From contig PCXL01000008.1 of the NCBI GenBank assembly GCA_002787695.1, positions 1 to 56,492 of the forward strand: a stretch of DNA of 56,492 bases, written 5' to 3'. The number at the start of each line of letters is the position of its first letter. The first letter of the stretch is position 1. A model generated the notes under the pieces. The model worked only from the letters and a program-made list of their open reading frames with translations. It searched no databases and was not told the DNA's origin. The DNA comes from Candidatus Zambryskibacteria bacterium CG10_big_fil_rev_8_21_14_0_10_42_12. GTDB lineage: Bacteria > Patescibacteriota > Minisyncoccia > Phycocordibacterales > 1-14-0-10-42-12. This document shows, one piece after another, positions 29,931 through 39,965 of this stretch. Position numbers and translations under genes: made by a program.

Positions 29931-31841
29931 ATGGATCAAGATCCTAAAGATAGGATAGAAAAAATAAAATCAAAGCTATATTCTCGCAACTATAATCCGA
30001 GTCATGTCGGTAAGCGAACAGGATTTGAGCAGAGTGAGACACGTGGTGCGACAGATTGGCAGTCAGGCAATAAAATTCCAGAACTTCTTGCGCAAAGTGC
30101 GGAGAACGGCAGTACATCAGTGTGGCCAAAACGTATCTTCGCCAGTTCTTTGATTTTTTTTGTGATTGCTGCCGGTATCGCGATTTACATGTTCCTCGGA
30201 GGACTCAATGCGGTATCTACAAAAAATGTTGACATTGAAGTTGGTGGCCCGATCTCTATAGCGGCAGGTGAGCCGAATGAGTTTGAGATTTCAATAAAAA
30301 ATAGTAACAACGTTGCGCTTGAAAATGTACATCTGCTTGTCATATATCCCGAAGGGGCACGTGACACAAACACAAAAGCTCCGCTGACATCAAGAGAGCG
30401 TATTCCGCTTGAAAACATTCCATCTGGGCGTCTTTTGAGACAACCGCTCTCATTTATCGCTTATGGCGAAAAAGACAGCGTGCAGTCTTTGAAATTGGCT
30501 CTTGAGTATACGGTTACCGGATCAAACGCAACTTTTGTGAAGGAAAAAATCCATGAGGTGACTATTTCTTCAGCTCCACTCATTGTTGATGTGAGCTATC
30601 CGAGCGAGGTTTCCTCTGGGCAATTATTCCAGTTCAAGATTGACGTTTCTTCAAATACTACGGCAGACATGGAGAATGTTGTGTTACGTGTTGAATCGCC
30701 ATTTGGATTTACGATAGAAAGTGCGCAACCTGAAATGATATCTCAAAATGTGTGGAATATCGGCGCTCTTAAACCAGCTGAAAAGAAAACAATTTTACTC
30801 TCTGGTCGTCTGCAAGGACAGGACAATGATGAACGTTCATTCCGATTTTATGTAGGTACAGCTACGGCAGACGGGCAAGATATTGAGACTGAGATCTTTT
30901 CACTCATTGAAACACTCGCCATCAAACGATCATTTATTACATTGCAAAGTACTATCAATGGCAATCGGGGCGAAGAGATCGTGCTTTCTGGTGGACGATT
31001 CAATAACGCGACTATTAGATGGCAAAATGCGACTGGAGATAAACTGAGTGATTTGGTTATAGAAGCACGTATTGCGGGGGCACCACTTGATAGAAGTAGT
31101 ATCAGTGTAACAAATGGATTCTATCAGTCAGTGAGAGATACAATCGTGTGGGATAAATCAACATTACCTGCTCTTGGAACAATTGATGTGGGTGAAGAAG
31201 GGGAGTTGAGGTTTAATTTTGATACGAAAGCAGGTGCATTTAATGAGAGTGAGGGTGTGATAGATATAATCCTCACAGCGCGAGCATCACGTGCTACGGC
31301 AAGTGGGCGAGAGACTGTCGCGTCTGAAGCCACACAAAAAATTCGTCTTGCTGCAAACTTAGGCCTTTCGGGACGGGCTGTATATTCAGTGGGGCCTTTC
31401 GAAAATACGGGACCTATTCCACCGCGAGCAGAACAAAGTACAACGTATACCATTTTACTCTCTACAACAGCATCATTTGGTGATGTTACGGGCGTGGTTG
31501 CGAGAGCAAAGTTGCCACCATCTGTTGAATGGCTCGGTGTAGTGAGTCCAACGAGTGAGTCGGTAAAGTTTGATCAGGGCAGTCGTGTGCTTACTTGGAA
31601 TCTGGGTACTGTTCGGGAAGGTACAGGAACCACACGATCCGCGAGAGAACTCGCGTTCCAAGTGCGTATCACCCCAAGTGTAAACCAAGTTGGGCGACCT
31701 GGGGTATTGGTTGACGAGGTTGAGATTCTTGGGCAAGATAGCCGTGCAGGAACCAGCCTGATTGATCAGGTAGGACAGATTACCACCAGTATCTCAACTG
31801 ATCCACAATATAATCAAACGGACGGTCTCATAACCCAATAA
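29931..31841 (+). CDS. Membrane-anchored protein with large extracellular Ig/DUF11-like region
   Basis: Polar N-terminus, one TM (RIFASSLIFFVIAAGIAIYMFLGG), beta-rich exterior. Confidence 0.7.
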   Translation: MDQDPKDRIEKIKSKLYSRNYNPSHVGKRTGFEQSETRGATDWQSGNKIPELLAQSAENGSTSVWPKRIFASSLIFFVIAAGIAIYMFLGGLNAVSTKNVDIEVGGPISIAAGEPNEFEISIKNSNNVALENVHLLVIYPEGARDTNTKAPLTSRERIPLENIPSGRLLRQPLSFIAYGEKDSVQSLKLALEYTVTGSNATFVKEKIHEVTISSAPLIVDVSYPSEVSSGQLFQFKIDVSSNTTADMENVVLRVESPFGFTIESAQPEMISQNVWNIGALKPAEKKTILLSGRLQGQDNDERSFRFYVGTATADGQDIETEIFSLIETLAIKRSFITLQSTINGNRGEEIVLSGGRFNNATIRWQNATGDKLSDLVIEARIAGAPLDRSSISVTNGFYQSVRDTIVWDKSTLPALGTIDVGEEGELRFNFDTKAGAFNESEGVIDIILTARASRATASGRETVASEATQKIRLAANLGLSGRAVYSVGPFENTGPIPPRAEQSTTYTILLSTTASFGDVTGVVARAKLPPSVEWLGVVSPTSESVKFDQGSRVLTWNLGTVREGTGTTRSARELAFQVRITPSVNQVGRPGVLVDEVEILGQDSRAGTSLIDQVGQITTSISTDPQYNQTDGLITQ

Positions 31842-31845
31842 CGAT

Positions 31846-31976
31846 ATGTTCCCGTTAGAAACCGCGGTCGCTCATCTGGTAGACAAACAAAACAATATGT
31901 TTAATATGATTAACAATATAATAACACAGCGTTTCGGTCTTATATTTATGACCGCGACCTGTTTCTAACGCGATGT
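31846..31976 (+). repeat. Start-codon element copy 3 (123 bp element 31850-31972 plus ATGT duplications)
   Basis: ATGT-TCCCGTTAGAAAC...GTTTCTAACGCG-ATGT; abuts glyS ATG 31973; one mismatch in terminal stem. Confidence 0.85.
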
Positions 31977-33292
31977 CACAAGAAGGAAATGTCACAATGG
32001 AAAAAATCGTATCTCTCTGTAAGCGTCGCGGTTTCGTGTTTCAAGGCTCTGAAATCTATGGAGGACTTCGTGGTACGTGGGACCTCGGACCACTCGGAGT
32101 TTTGCTCAATAACAATATAAAACGAGAGTGGTGGAAGATGTTTGTTGAAAGTAGAGAAGATATGTATGGGCTCGATGCTGCCATTTTAATGAATGAAAAA
32201 GTATGGGAGGCTTCAGGGCACACAGGTGCAGGTTTTTCAGATCCACTTGTAGAATGTGAAAAATGCAAAAGACGATTTCGTGCTGATCACCTTGAAAATA
32301 AGGAAGTGTGTTCTGAGTGTGGAGGCAAACTGGGCGAAGAACGAGATTTTAATTTAATGTTTGAAACAAAGGTTGGGGCCCAAGGAGATGTAAAAAGTTA
32401 TTTGCGTCCGGAAACTGCACAAGGTATTTTTGTAAACTTTAAAAACGTTGTTGACTCAATGTCGCCTAAAATACCGTTTGGTATTGCCCAAATTGGCAAG
32501 GCTTTTCGTAATGAGATCGCACCGCGTGAGTTTCTTTTTCGCGTTCGTGAATTTGAACAAATGGAGATTGAGTATTTTGTAAAAGAAGAAGATTGGAAGG
32601 AAAAATTTGAAGCATTACGGGCAGATATTCAAAAATGGCATGCACATATCGGCTTATCATCTGAAAACATAAAAGAACATGAAGTTCCTGAAAATGATTT
32701 AGCTCACTATAGTAAGCGAACAATTGATTTTGAATACAACTATCCTGGCAAAGGTTTTGATGAGCTTGCAGGGTTTGCATACAGAACTGATCATGATTTG
32801 AAAAACCATATGGAAGCGAGCGGTGTTTCGCTCGAGTATGTAGAACCGGACGGCAATAAGTTTATTCCGCATGTTCTCGAGCCTTCCTTTGGTGTTGGCC
32901 GTGCGTTTACTGCTGTGCTAGCTGAGGCATATACCGAAGATGAGATGGGAGGAGAAACGAGAACGTTGCTCAGGTTGCCGGCATATCTTGCACCCTATCG
33001 TGTTGCTGTATCGCCACTTCTCAAAAATAAACCAGAACTTGTAGAAAAAGCACGAAATGCATTCTCTGACCTTAAAAAGGAATTTGGCAATGTTGCATGG
33101 GATGATAATGGAAATATCGGTAAACGTTATAGGAGACAAGATGAAATTGGTACACCGTACTGTGTCACCATTGATTTTGATACAATAGAGAAAGATGACA
33201 CGGTGACAGTTCGCGATAGAGATACAGGCGAGCAGGTGCGCGTAGCAGTAGGTGACCTCGTAAACTATTTCCGTGAGAAGTTTAATAGCTAA
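31973..33292 (+). CDS. glyS: Glycyl-tRNA synthetase, dimeric class II type
   Basis: RRGFVFQGSEIYGGLRGTWDLGPLGV, RPETAQGIFVNFKNV, FRNEIAPREFLFRVREFEQMEIEYFV. Confidence 0.96.
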   Translation: MSQEGNVTMEKIVSLCKRRGFVFQGSEIYGGLRGTWDLGPLGVLLNNNIKREWWKMFVESREDMYGLDAAILMNEKVWEASGHTGAGFSDPLVECEKCKRRFRADHLENKEVCSECGGKLGEERDFNLMFETKVGAQGDVKSYLRPETAQGIFVNFKNVVDSMSPKIPFGIAQIGKAFRNEIAPREFLFRVREFEQMEIEYFVKEEDWKEKFEALRADIQKWHAHIGLSSENIKEHEVPENDLAHYSKRTIDFEYNYPGKGFDELAGFAYRTDHDLKNHMEASGVSLEYVEPDGNKFIPHVLEPSFGVGRAFTAVLAEAYTEDEMGGETRTLLRLPAYLAPYRVAVSPLLKNKPELVEKARNAFSDLKKEFGNVAWDDNGNIGKRYRRQDEIGTPYCVTIDFDTIEKDDTVTVRDRDTGEQVRVAVGDLVNYFREKFNS

Positions 33293-33303
33293 TTCTCACG
33301 TGT

Positions 33304-34005
33304 ATGACAAATAAAAAAACTCCCATTGCCCTCATATCGGGAATTGTACTTATCGCTATATTAATTATTGCGTTTCTTTCTTATAAAGAAGCGAATCTAC
33401 CTGAAGAACCGAGAGAGGAGCCAGCTATCACTGAAGAGAAGAATGACAAAGTAGAAATTGTTTCAATTGAAGAAAATACTGATGCGCTTGCGATTGATGT
33501 TGAGTATCCGACAGTTGGTAGTCCGATGATTGATAATGATTTGCGCATGTTTATAGAAGATCAGATCGCGGAATTTAAGAATAATACGGGTGGTTTTGCG
33601 ATTCCTGGAAGACAAAATATTCTGACTATTAAGGTGCTTGATGTATATCGTGACGACGAGACCGTGAGTGTAAAGTTTTCCGTATACACAGATACAGGCG
33701 GAGCTCATGGACTCGGTATTATTGTGGGCAAAAATTACAATCGCACTACTGGAACTGAACTTTTTGTAGATGATGCACTTAGTATGATGAGGGAGACATT
33801 GTGGAGTTTGTCAGAAAAGACACTTACACATTTTCGAGATGAGATGGGTGAAGTCTTGTTTGAAGACGGACTATCTCCACAAACAGAAAATTTTAAGAAT
33901 TTCACGATTAGTGAGCAGTATATTACATTCTATTTTGCACCATACCAGATCGCCGCATACGCACTTGGGCCACAAGAATTTACTGTGGAACGTATAGACG
34001 AGTAA
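33304..34005 (+). CDS. DUF3298/PdaC-like anchored protein
   Basis: TM anchor; FSVYTDTGGAHGLGIIVGKNYNRTTGTELFVDDAL. Confidence 0.65.
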   Translation: MTNKKTPIALISGIVLIAILIIAFLSYKEANLPEEPREEPAITEEKNDKVEIVSIEENTDALAIDVEYPTVGSPMIDNDLRMFIEDQIAEFKNNTGGFAIPGRQNILTIKVLDVYRDDETVSVKFSVYTDTGGAHGLGIIVGKNYNRTTGTELFVDDALSMMRETLWSLSEKTLTHFRDEMGEVLFEDGLSPQTENFKNFTISEQYITFYFAPYQIAAYALGPQEFTVERIDE

Positions 34006-34050
34006 CAATACACACGCTCTTAAAGTGAGTAGTGGTATTATATAAGAGAC

Positions 34051-35121
34051 ATGGGAGCCCACGAAAAGGAACCACATACATTTATTCATATAAGTGCAGC
34101 AAGCGTTGTTAAGGCAATTTTAATCATTGTTTTCTTTATTGCACTCTATGTACTTCGCGACATTGCCCTTGTCTTACTTACGAGTATTGTTGTCGCATCT
34201 TCCATTGAACCGGGTGCACAGTGGTTTATTGCGAGAAGGGTACCAAGAGTGCTCGGGGTGCTCACTATTTACCTTGGTACCGCATTATTGCTTTCGGGGA
34301 CGTTTTACTTTCTTTTCCTACCATTTTTAAACGAAACAACCTCGTTCTTGTCTGAATTGCCAAGCACAGCAAGTCAGGTCTCACTTTGGAATCCGCTTCA
34401 AGAGGGGGGCGAGGGTATTGCTGCCACATTTGCTCCAGGACTTTCAATAGGTGATGTGGTAGGCAAATTACAAAGCACGCTTGTAAATCTCGGTGGTGGC
34501 GGATTCTTGAGTGCTGCGAGTGCCATTTCCGGTGGCGTACTGAGCCTTCTGTTAATTATTGTCCTTTCATTCTATTTGGCAGTGCAGGATGATGGAGTAG
34601 GAAAGTTTCTCAAGATTATTGTGCCACTCAAGCAAGAGCCGTATGTTATTGATTTATGGAAGCGAACACGATCAAAGATTGGTAAATGGCTTCAGGGGCA
34701 ACTACTTCTCGGTGTGCTCGTGATGGTGCTTGTCTATCTAGGACTTACGCTCATTGGTGTGCAACATGCGCTTCTGTTGGCGGTACTTGCTGGAATCTTT
34801 GAACTTATCCCACTCTTTGGACCGATTATCGCCTCTATTCCCGCGATTGCGTTTGGATACATAGATGGTGGCGTATCTCTTGCACTTATTGTGACGGGTC
34901 TCTATGTCATTGTGCAGCAGTTTGAGAGCCATCTTATCTACCCACTCGTAGTGAAGAAAGTCGTTGGAGTGCCACCAATCATTTCTATTATTGCCCTTGT
35001 TATTGGTGGGAAACTTGCTGGTTTCTTGGGTATTATCCTTGCGGTTCCTGTGGCGACCGTATTTATTGAGATCTTAGATGATATGGAGAAGCAGAAAAAA
35101 GCTCTCAAGGCTTCTTCCTAG
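34051..35121 (+). CDS. AI-2E family transporter-like permease
   Basis: Multi-TM; FELIPLFGPIIASIPAI; QQFESHLIYPLVVKKVVGVPPIISIIALVIGGKLAGFLGIILAVPV. Confidence 0.88.
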   Translation: MGAHEKEPHTFIHISAASVVKAILIIVFFIALYVLRDIALVLLTSIVVASSIEPGAQWFIARRVPRVLGVLTIYLGTALLLSGTFYFLFLPFLNETTSFLSELPSTASQVSLWNPLQEGGEGIAATFAPGLSIGDVVGKLQSTLVNLGGGGFLSAASAISGGVLSLLLIIVLSFYLAVQDDGVGKFLKIIVPLKQEPYVIDLWKRTRSKIGKWLQGQLLLGVLVMVLVYLGLTLIGVQHALLLAVLAGIFELIPLFGPIIASIPAIAFGYIDGGVSLALIVTGLYVIVQQFESHLIYPLVVKKVVGVPPIISIIALVIGGKLAGFLGIILAVPVATVFIEILDDMEKQKKALKASS

Positions 35122-35159
35122 TTTTGCTCTCCTCTCGCTAATGCGGTAATCTTCTTCTG

Positions 35160-36602
35160 ATGGATAGTAAAAAGCCGTTTTATATAACTACTACACTTCC
35201 GTATGTAAATGCGGAACCGCATGTTGGTTTTGCTATGGAGCTTATTCGCGCTGACGCGGTGGCGCGTTACAAAACCCTCATGGGACATGATGTGTTTTTT
35301 AATACAGGCACTGATGAGCATGGCCAGAAACTCTATGATGGTGCGAAAGAAAAAGGTGTAAGTCCTCAAGAATTTGTAGATCAGTATGCGGAGAGTTTTA
35401 AAAAATTACTACCAGCTCTTGGTATTACGAAGGATGTGCATTTTATTCGCACAACAGATGAAGCACATGCCAAAGCAGCTCAGGAATTTTGGAAGCTGTG
35501 TGATAAGAATGGATATATTTATAAAAAAGAATACAAGGTTAAATACTGTGTAGGGTGCGAGCTCGAAAAAACAGAATCAGAGTTGATTGACGGTAGGTGT
35601 CCTATTCATCCAAATAAGGAGATAGAGATCCGTGAAGAAGAAAATTATTTCTTTAAGTGGAGCGAGTTTGAAAAACCTCTTTTAGATTTTTATGATACGC
35701 ATCCCAATTTTGTAACACCTGATTTTCGATTTAATGAAATTAAAGAATTTATTAAACGAGGGCTGCAGGATTTTAGTATATCGAGGCTTAAAGAAAAAAT
35801 GTCATGGGGTGTACCGGTCCCCGGAGATCCGGAACACGTCATGTATGTGTGGTTTGATGCGCTCACAAACTATATATCAACACTTGGTTGGCCAGATAAC
35901 ACGGAAGCATTTGAAAAATTTTGGATAAACGGTACGCCGGTTCAGTATGCAGGGAAAGATAATCTTCGCCAACAATCTGCTATGTGGCAGGCGATGCTTA
36001 TGGCAGCCGGACTTCCTAATTCTCATAGAATTATTATTAATGGATTTATTACAGGAGAAAGTGGTGTAAAGATGAGCAAGTCTTTGGGCAACGTAGTGAA
36101 TCCATATGATGTGGTTAATGAATATGGAACGGATGCGCTCCGATATTACCTACTCCGTGAAGTGAGTTCATTTGAAGATTCTCCATTTACGATGGAGCTT
36201 TTCGCGCAGGCATACAACTCTGGTTTGGTAAACGGTATCGGCAATCTGACGAGCCGCGTGATGAAACTCGCGGAAGACAATATCGACGAACCGATTTTAA
36301 TCGAAGAAAAAGATTTTGATAGTGAATATCAAAAAGCGTTTGAAGAATTTGATCTTAAAAAAGCTGCTGATTTTGTCTGGGCAAAAATAACTGAAATCGA
36401 TACGTTTATTGAACAAGAGAGACCTTTTTCTGTGGTGAAAGAAGATAAAGAAAAGGGAAGAGAACTGATTGCGCACATGGTTCAAAATTTGAACTCTATT
36501 GCATACCATCTGCAACCATTGTTACCGGAGACCTCAGAGAAGATTTTTGAGGCAATTTCTCACAATAAAAAGCCAGAAACTCCTTTGTTTGAGCGCAAAT
36601 AA
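35160..36602 (+). CDS. metG: Methionyl-tRNA synthetase
   Basis: TTTLPYVNAEPHVGFAME, GTDEHGQK, KMSKSLGNVVNPYD. Confidence 0.95.
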   Translation: MDSKKPFYITTTLPYVNAEPHVGFAMELIRADAVARYKTLMGHDVFFNTGTDEHGQKLYDGAKEKGVSPQEFVDQYAESFKKLLPALGITKDVHFIRTTDEAHAKAAQEFWKLCDKNGYIYKKEYKVKYCVGCELEKTESELIDGRCPIHPNKEIEIREEENYFFKWSEFEKPLLDFYDTHPNFVTPDFRFNEIKEFIKRGLQDFSISRLKEKMSWGVPVPGDPEHVMYVWFDALTNYISTLGWPDNTEAFEKFWINGTPVQYAGKDNLRQQSAMWQAMLMAAGLPNSHRIIINGFITGESGVKMSKSLGNVVNPYDVVNEYGTDALRYYLLREVSSFEDSPFTMELFAQAYNSGLVNGIGNLTSRVMKLAEDNIDEPILIEEKDFDSEYQKAFEEFDLKKAADFVWAKITEIDTFIEQERPFSVVKEDKEKGRELIAHMVQNLNSIAYHLQPLLPETSEKIFEAISHNKKPETPLFERK

Positions 36603-36677
36603 ACATTCTTACTCTTTGGAGATTACATGTCCTTACGCTTTTGTTTTATGTAAATATGTTCTAGGATGTGATGGTTT

Positions 36678-37679
36678 ATGAAAAAGCTTCCATCAACCTC
36701 TCAAATATTTATTGATCTGGCGCCTGAATTTGGTGCGGAAGTTATCCTTGATGATTCATATGGTTATGCAGGCCTGATTAAGTTTCCAAATGGAATAAAG
36801 AAATACTTTAAATACAATCATCTAGATGTAAACACTCTTGGATCAAGCGAGATTGCACGGGATAAAGATTATGCGGCGTTGTTTCTTTCAAAATTTGGGT
36901 ACCATACAATCCAAGGGGACACGTTTTACTCAAAAGAATGGGCAGAACATATCGGATCGAACAAAACAATAGATAAAGCATACGCATATGCGGAAAAAAT
37001 AGGATATCCAGTATTTGTAAAACCCAATAATTCAGGGCTCGGATTTGGTGTTGCGTTGGCGTATTCAAAAGAGGAATTGCGTATTGCTCTTAAGGAAGCG
37101 CTTATTTATGACAAAATCGTAATTGTTCAAAAAGCTTATCTTGGTATGCATGATTTTCGAATTGTTGTATTCAAAGGTGAGATCGTATGTGCGTACAAAA
37201 AAACACCATTGCATATAGCGGGTGATGGTAAAAAAACAGTTCAAGAGTTATTTGATCAGAAGAAGCAAAAACTAAAGGAATCAGGCCGTGGTATGTCGGT
37301 TGAATTAGAAGATTATCGAATTCAATTTGAATTAAAAAGAAACAAACTAGATAACAATTCTATTTTAGAAACAGGGCAGGATATATGTCTTTTACCAAAT
37401 GCTAATATGTCACAAGGAGCAGACGGAATTGATGTTACGGAAGACATGTCACAAAAATGGAAAGAGTGGGCAGTTCAGGTAGCACGAGATATGAATCTCG
37501 TATTATGTGGTATAGATGTGCTTGTTAAAAACGATATAAAAGGTGAAGTAGGGGAGCATGTTATTCTGGAAGTTAATCATTCTCCGGGATTTCAGCACTA
37601 TGCGACACTTGGTGATATGGCACAAAAGAGAGTTCAAACGTTATACAGAGACATATTTACATATTTAGCCCATGAATAA
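36678..37679 (+). CDS. ATP-grasp ligase
   Basis: YPVFVKPNNSGLGFGVALAYS, HVILEVNHSPGFQHY. Confidence 0.7.
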   Translation: MKKLPSTSQIFIDLAPEFGAEVILDDSYGYAGLIKFPNGIKKYFKYNHLDVNTLGSSEIARDKDYAALFLSKFGYHTIQGDTFYSKEWAEHIGSNKTIDKAYAYAEKIGYPVFVKPNNSGLGFGVALAYSKEELRIALKEALIYDKIVIVQKAYLGMHDFRIVVFKGEIVCAYKKTPLHIAGDGKKTVQELFDQKKQKLKESGRGMSVELEDYRIQFELKRNKLDNNSILETGQDICLLPNANMSQGADGIDVTEDMSQKWKEWAVQVARDMNLVLCGIDVLVKNDIKGEVGEHVILEVNHSPGFQHYATLGDMAQKRVQTLYRDIFTYLAHE

Positions 37680-38514
37680 TTACAGAGCTATAGACATACA
37701 CTGTCATACGAACTTTGCGGCGTTTGACGAAGATAGAGATGAAGTGATCAGTCGTACACTTGACGCGGGTGTATACATGATAAATGTGGGCACACAAAAA
37801 GATACCTCAAAGAGTGGCGTAGAACTTGCCCAAAAATACGAGAAGGGTGTGTATGCAACTGTAGGACTTCATCCGATACATACTGATAAATCATTTCATG
37901 ATGAAGCAGAAATAGGCGAAGGTGGAAGTAATTTTAATTCTCGAGACGAAGTGTTTGATGCAGAATATTATCGAGAGTTGGCACAAGATCCTAAAGTTGT
38001 TGCAATTGGTGAATGCGGACTTGATTACTTTAGAACAGATAAAGAGTCAGAACAAAAACAGAGAGATGCGTTTATTGCACAAGTACATGTAGCAAATGAG
38101 GTAAGGAAGCCAATGATGCTTCATGTGAGAAATGGACAAGATGGGCGCAGCGCATATGCTGATGTGCTCGATATTATAAAAAGTGAGGCGACAGTTTTGG
38201 GTAACGTACATTTTTTCGCAGGTTCAAAAGAAGACGCAAAGAAATTTCTAGACCTCGGTTTTACGCTCTCTTTTACAGGTGTTATTACGTTTGCCAAAGA
38301 ATACAAAGAATTGGTTGAATTTGTGCCAGACGATATGATCCATGCAGAAACTGACGCACCCTATGTTGCACCTGTTCCAGAGCGCGGTAAGCGCAATGAA
38401 CCATTGTTTGTAACCCATGTGGTGGAGAAAATGGCCAGCATCAAAGGTAAGGCCGTGGAGGACATGCAGGCAATTTTGAGAGCAAATACCGAGCGTCTCT
38501 TTAAAATTGTATAA
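37672..38514 (+). CDS. TatD-family metal-dependent hydrolase
   Basis: DIHCHTNF, VGLHPIH, AIGECGLDYFR, ETDAPYVAP. Confidence 0.92.
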   Translation: MNNYRAIDIHCHTNFAAFDEDRDEVISRTLDAGVYMINVGTQKDTSKSGVELAQKYEKGVYATVGLHPIHTDKSFHDEAEIGEGGSNFNSRDEVFDAEYYRELAQDPKVVAIGECGLDYFRTDKESEQKQRDAFIAQVHVANEVRKPMMLHVRNGQDGRSAYADVLDIIKSEATVLGNVHFFAGSKEDAKKFLDLGFTLSFTGVITFAKEYKELVEFVPDDMIHAETDAPYVAPVPERGKRNEPLFVTHVVEKMASIKGKAVEDMQAILRANTERLFKIV

Positions 38515-38586
38515 AAATCTAGATTATTGAATAAAATAGGGGTTTGTGGTACTATCCCACCGTTATTACCTTAAAAACATAACGTT

Positions 38587-39096
38587 ATGCAGAATGAATT
38601 GACCGTCTACGAGACAGGGTTCCATTTGAATCCGAGTCTTCCAGAAGGAGAAGTGTTGGGTAAGGTCACAGACCTTAAGGATCACATCTCTTCACGTGGC
38701 GGCGTATTCATCTCAGAAGGTTTTCCTACACTTCGACCGCTTACGTACACAATCGTGAAGCGGATCGGTAACGAAAACAAGAGATTCAACCAGAGCTATT
38801 TTGGATGGATCAAGTTCGAGATGACGCCAGAGGCTATCGTGGACTTTAAAAAAGTATTGGAAAACGATAATGATATTATTCGTTTCCTTATCATAAAGAC
38901 TGTGCGAGAAGACACCATGATCTCTACTCGTCCAGAGTTCAGACTTCCAGGAGAAGAAAAAGTGGAAGATGAAGCAGGGCAATCAAACGAGGAAGAAAAA
39001 GAGGATCTTACACCAGAAGAAGAGGCTGAAATAGACCGATCTATCGATGATCTGGTATCATCAACAGATAAGGAAGAAGAAAATAAACAAGAGTAA
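38587..39096 (+). CDS. rpsF: 30S ribosomal protein S6 with acidic C-terminal tail
   Basis: S6-like core followed by ssb and rpsR; E-rich C-terminus. Confidence 0.82.
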   Translation: MQNELTVYETGFHLNPSLPEGEVLGKVTDLKDHISSRGGVFISEGFPTLRPLTYTIVKRIGNENKRFNQSYFGWIKFEMTPEAIVDFKKVLENDNDIIRFLIIKTVREDTMISTRPEFRLPGEEKVEDEAGQSNEEEKEDLTPEEEAEIDRSIDDLVSSTDKEEENKQE

Positions 39097-39098
39097 CT

Positions 39099-39225
39099 AT
39101 GTATCCCGTTAGAGACTGCGGTCAGGGGTATGTAGTATTATGTAAGTATTATGGTTGAATGGGTGGAACATTATCAAGATAACCGAGAGGGGCGTCGTAT
39201 GACGACCTGTCTCTAACGGGATGTA
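39099..39225 (+). repeat. Start-codon element copy 4 (117 bp element 39104-39220 plus ATGTA duplications)
   Basis: ATGTA-TCCCGTTAGAGAC...GTCTCTAACGGG-ATGTA; abuts ssb ATG 39221; 2 nt after rpsF stop. Confidence 0.88.
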
Positions 39226-39676
39226 TATCAACAAAGCGCTTATTTATGGCAATCTAACTCGTGATCCAGAGATCAAGTCTCTGCCGTCAGGGAGTAAGGT
39301 GGCAAATTTTTCCGTAGCAACAAACCGTGTTTGGAAAGATAAGGATGGGCGCAAGCAGGAATCGACTGAATATCACAACATAGTTACTTTTGCGCGACAG
39401 GCAGAGCTTGTCGGACAGTATCTTCGAAAAGGGAGTGGCGTGTACATTGAAGGACGTCTCCAAACACGTAGTTGGGATGGACAAGATGGAAACAAGCGAT
39501 ATCGTACCGAAATTGTAGCAGACACCATTCAGTTTGGTCCACGAGGTGGGTCATCTGACGGAGGACCATCACAGGACACAGGTGGTACAAACTCTGCGCA
39601 GGCTCCAGATGACAATACACCGGATGCTATTGAGTATCCGGAAGAAGATATAAATCCCGAAGATATTCCTTTCTAG
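39221..39676 (+). CDS. ssb: Single-stranded DNA-binding protein
   Basis: MYINKALIYGNLTRDPEIKSLPSGSKVANFSVATNRVWKD; C-terminus EEDINPEDIPF. Confidence 0.95.
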   Translation: MYINKALIYGNLTRDPEIKSLPSGSKVANFSVATNRVWKDKDGRKQESTEYHNIVTFARQAELVGQYLRKGSGVYIEGRLQTRSWDGQDGNKRYRTEIVADTIQFGPRGGSSDGGPSQDTGGTNSAQAPDDNTPDAIEYPEEDINPEDIPF

Positions 39677-39708
39677 TTACTAATTACTAAGTACCAAGTA
39701 CTGATCTT

Positions 39709-39909
39709 ATGACTCAAGATTACTTCAAAGCAAATCAAATCAAGAATATTGATTACAAAGATATTGAAATTCTTAAGAAATTCCTTAACCCACACGGCCG
39801 AATCAATAGCCGAAAGCGTACAGGACTTTCTGCAACCCATCAGCGCATGTTGGCTCAAGCAATCAAGCGCGCTCGATACATGGCTTTGTTGCCGTTTATC
39901 ATAAAATAA
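39709..39909 (+). CDS. rpsR: 30S ribosomal protein S18
   Basis: [50 protein letters not shown]. Confidence 0.95.
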   Translation: MTQDYFKANQIKNIDYKDIEILKKFLNPHGRINSRKRTGLSATHQRMLAQAIKRARYMALLPFIIK

Positions 39910-39920
39910 AGAAAATTCAC

Positions 39921-39951
39921 AAGAAAACCCGCTCGAAAGAGCGGTTTTCTT
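39921..39951 (+). terminator. Rho-independent terminator after rpsR
   Basis: AAGAAAACCGCTC-type hairpin AAGAAAACCCGCTCGAAAGAGCGGTTTTCTT. Confidence 0.8.
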
Positions 39952-39965
39952 GTATACTGTACCCA

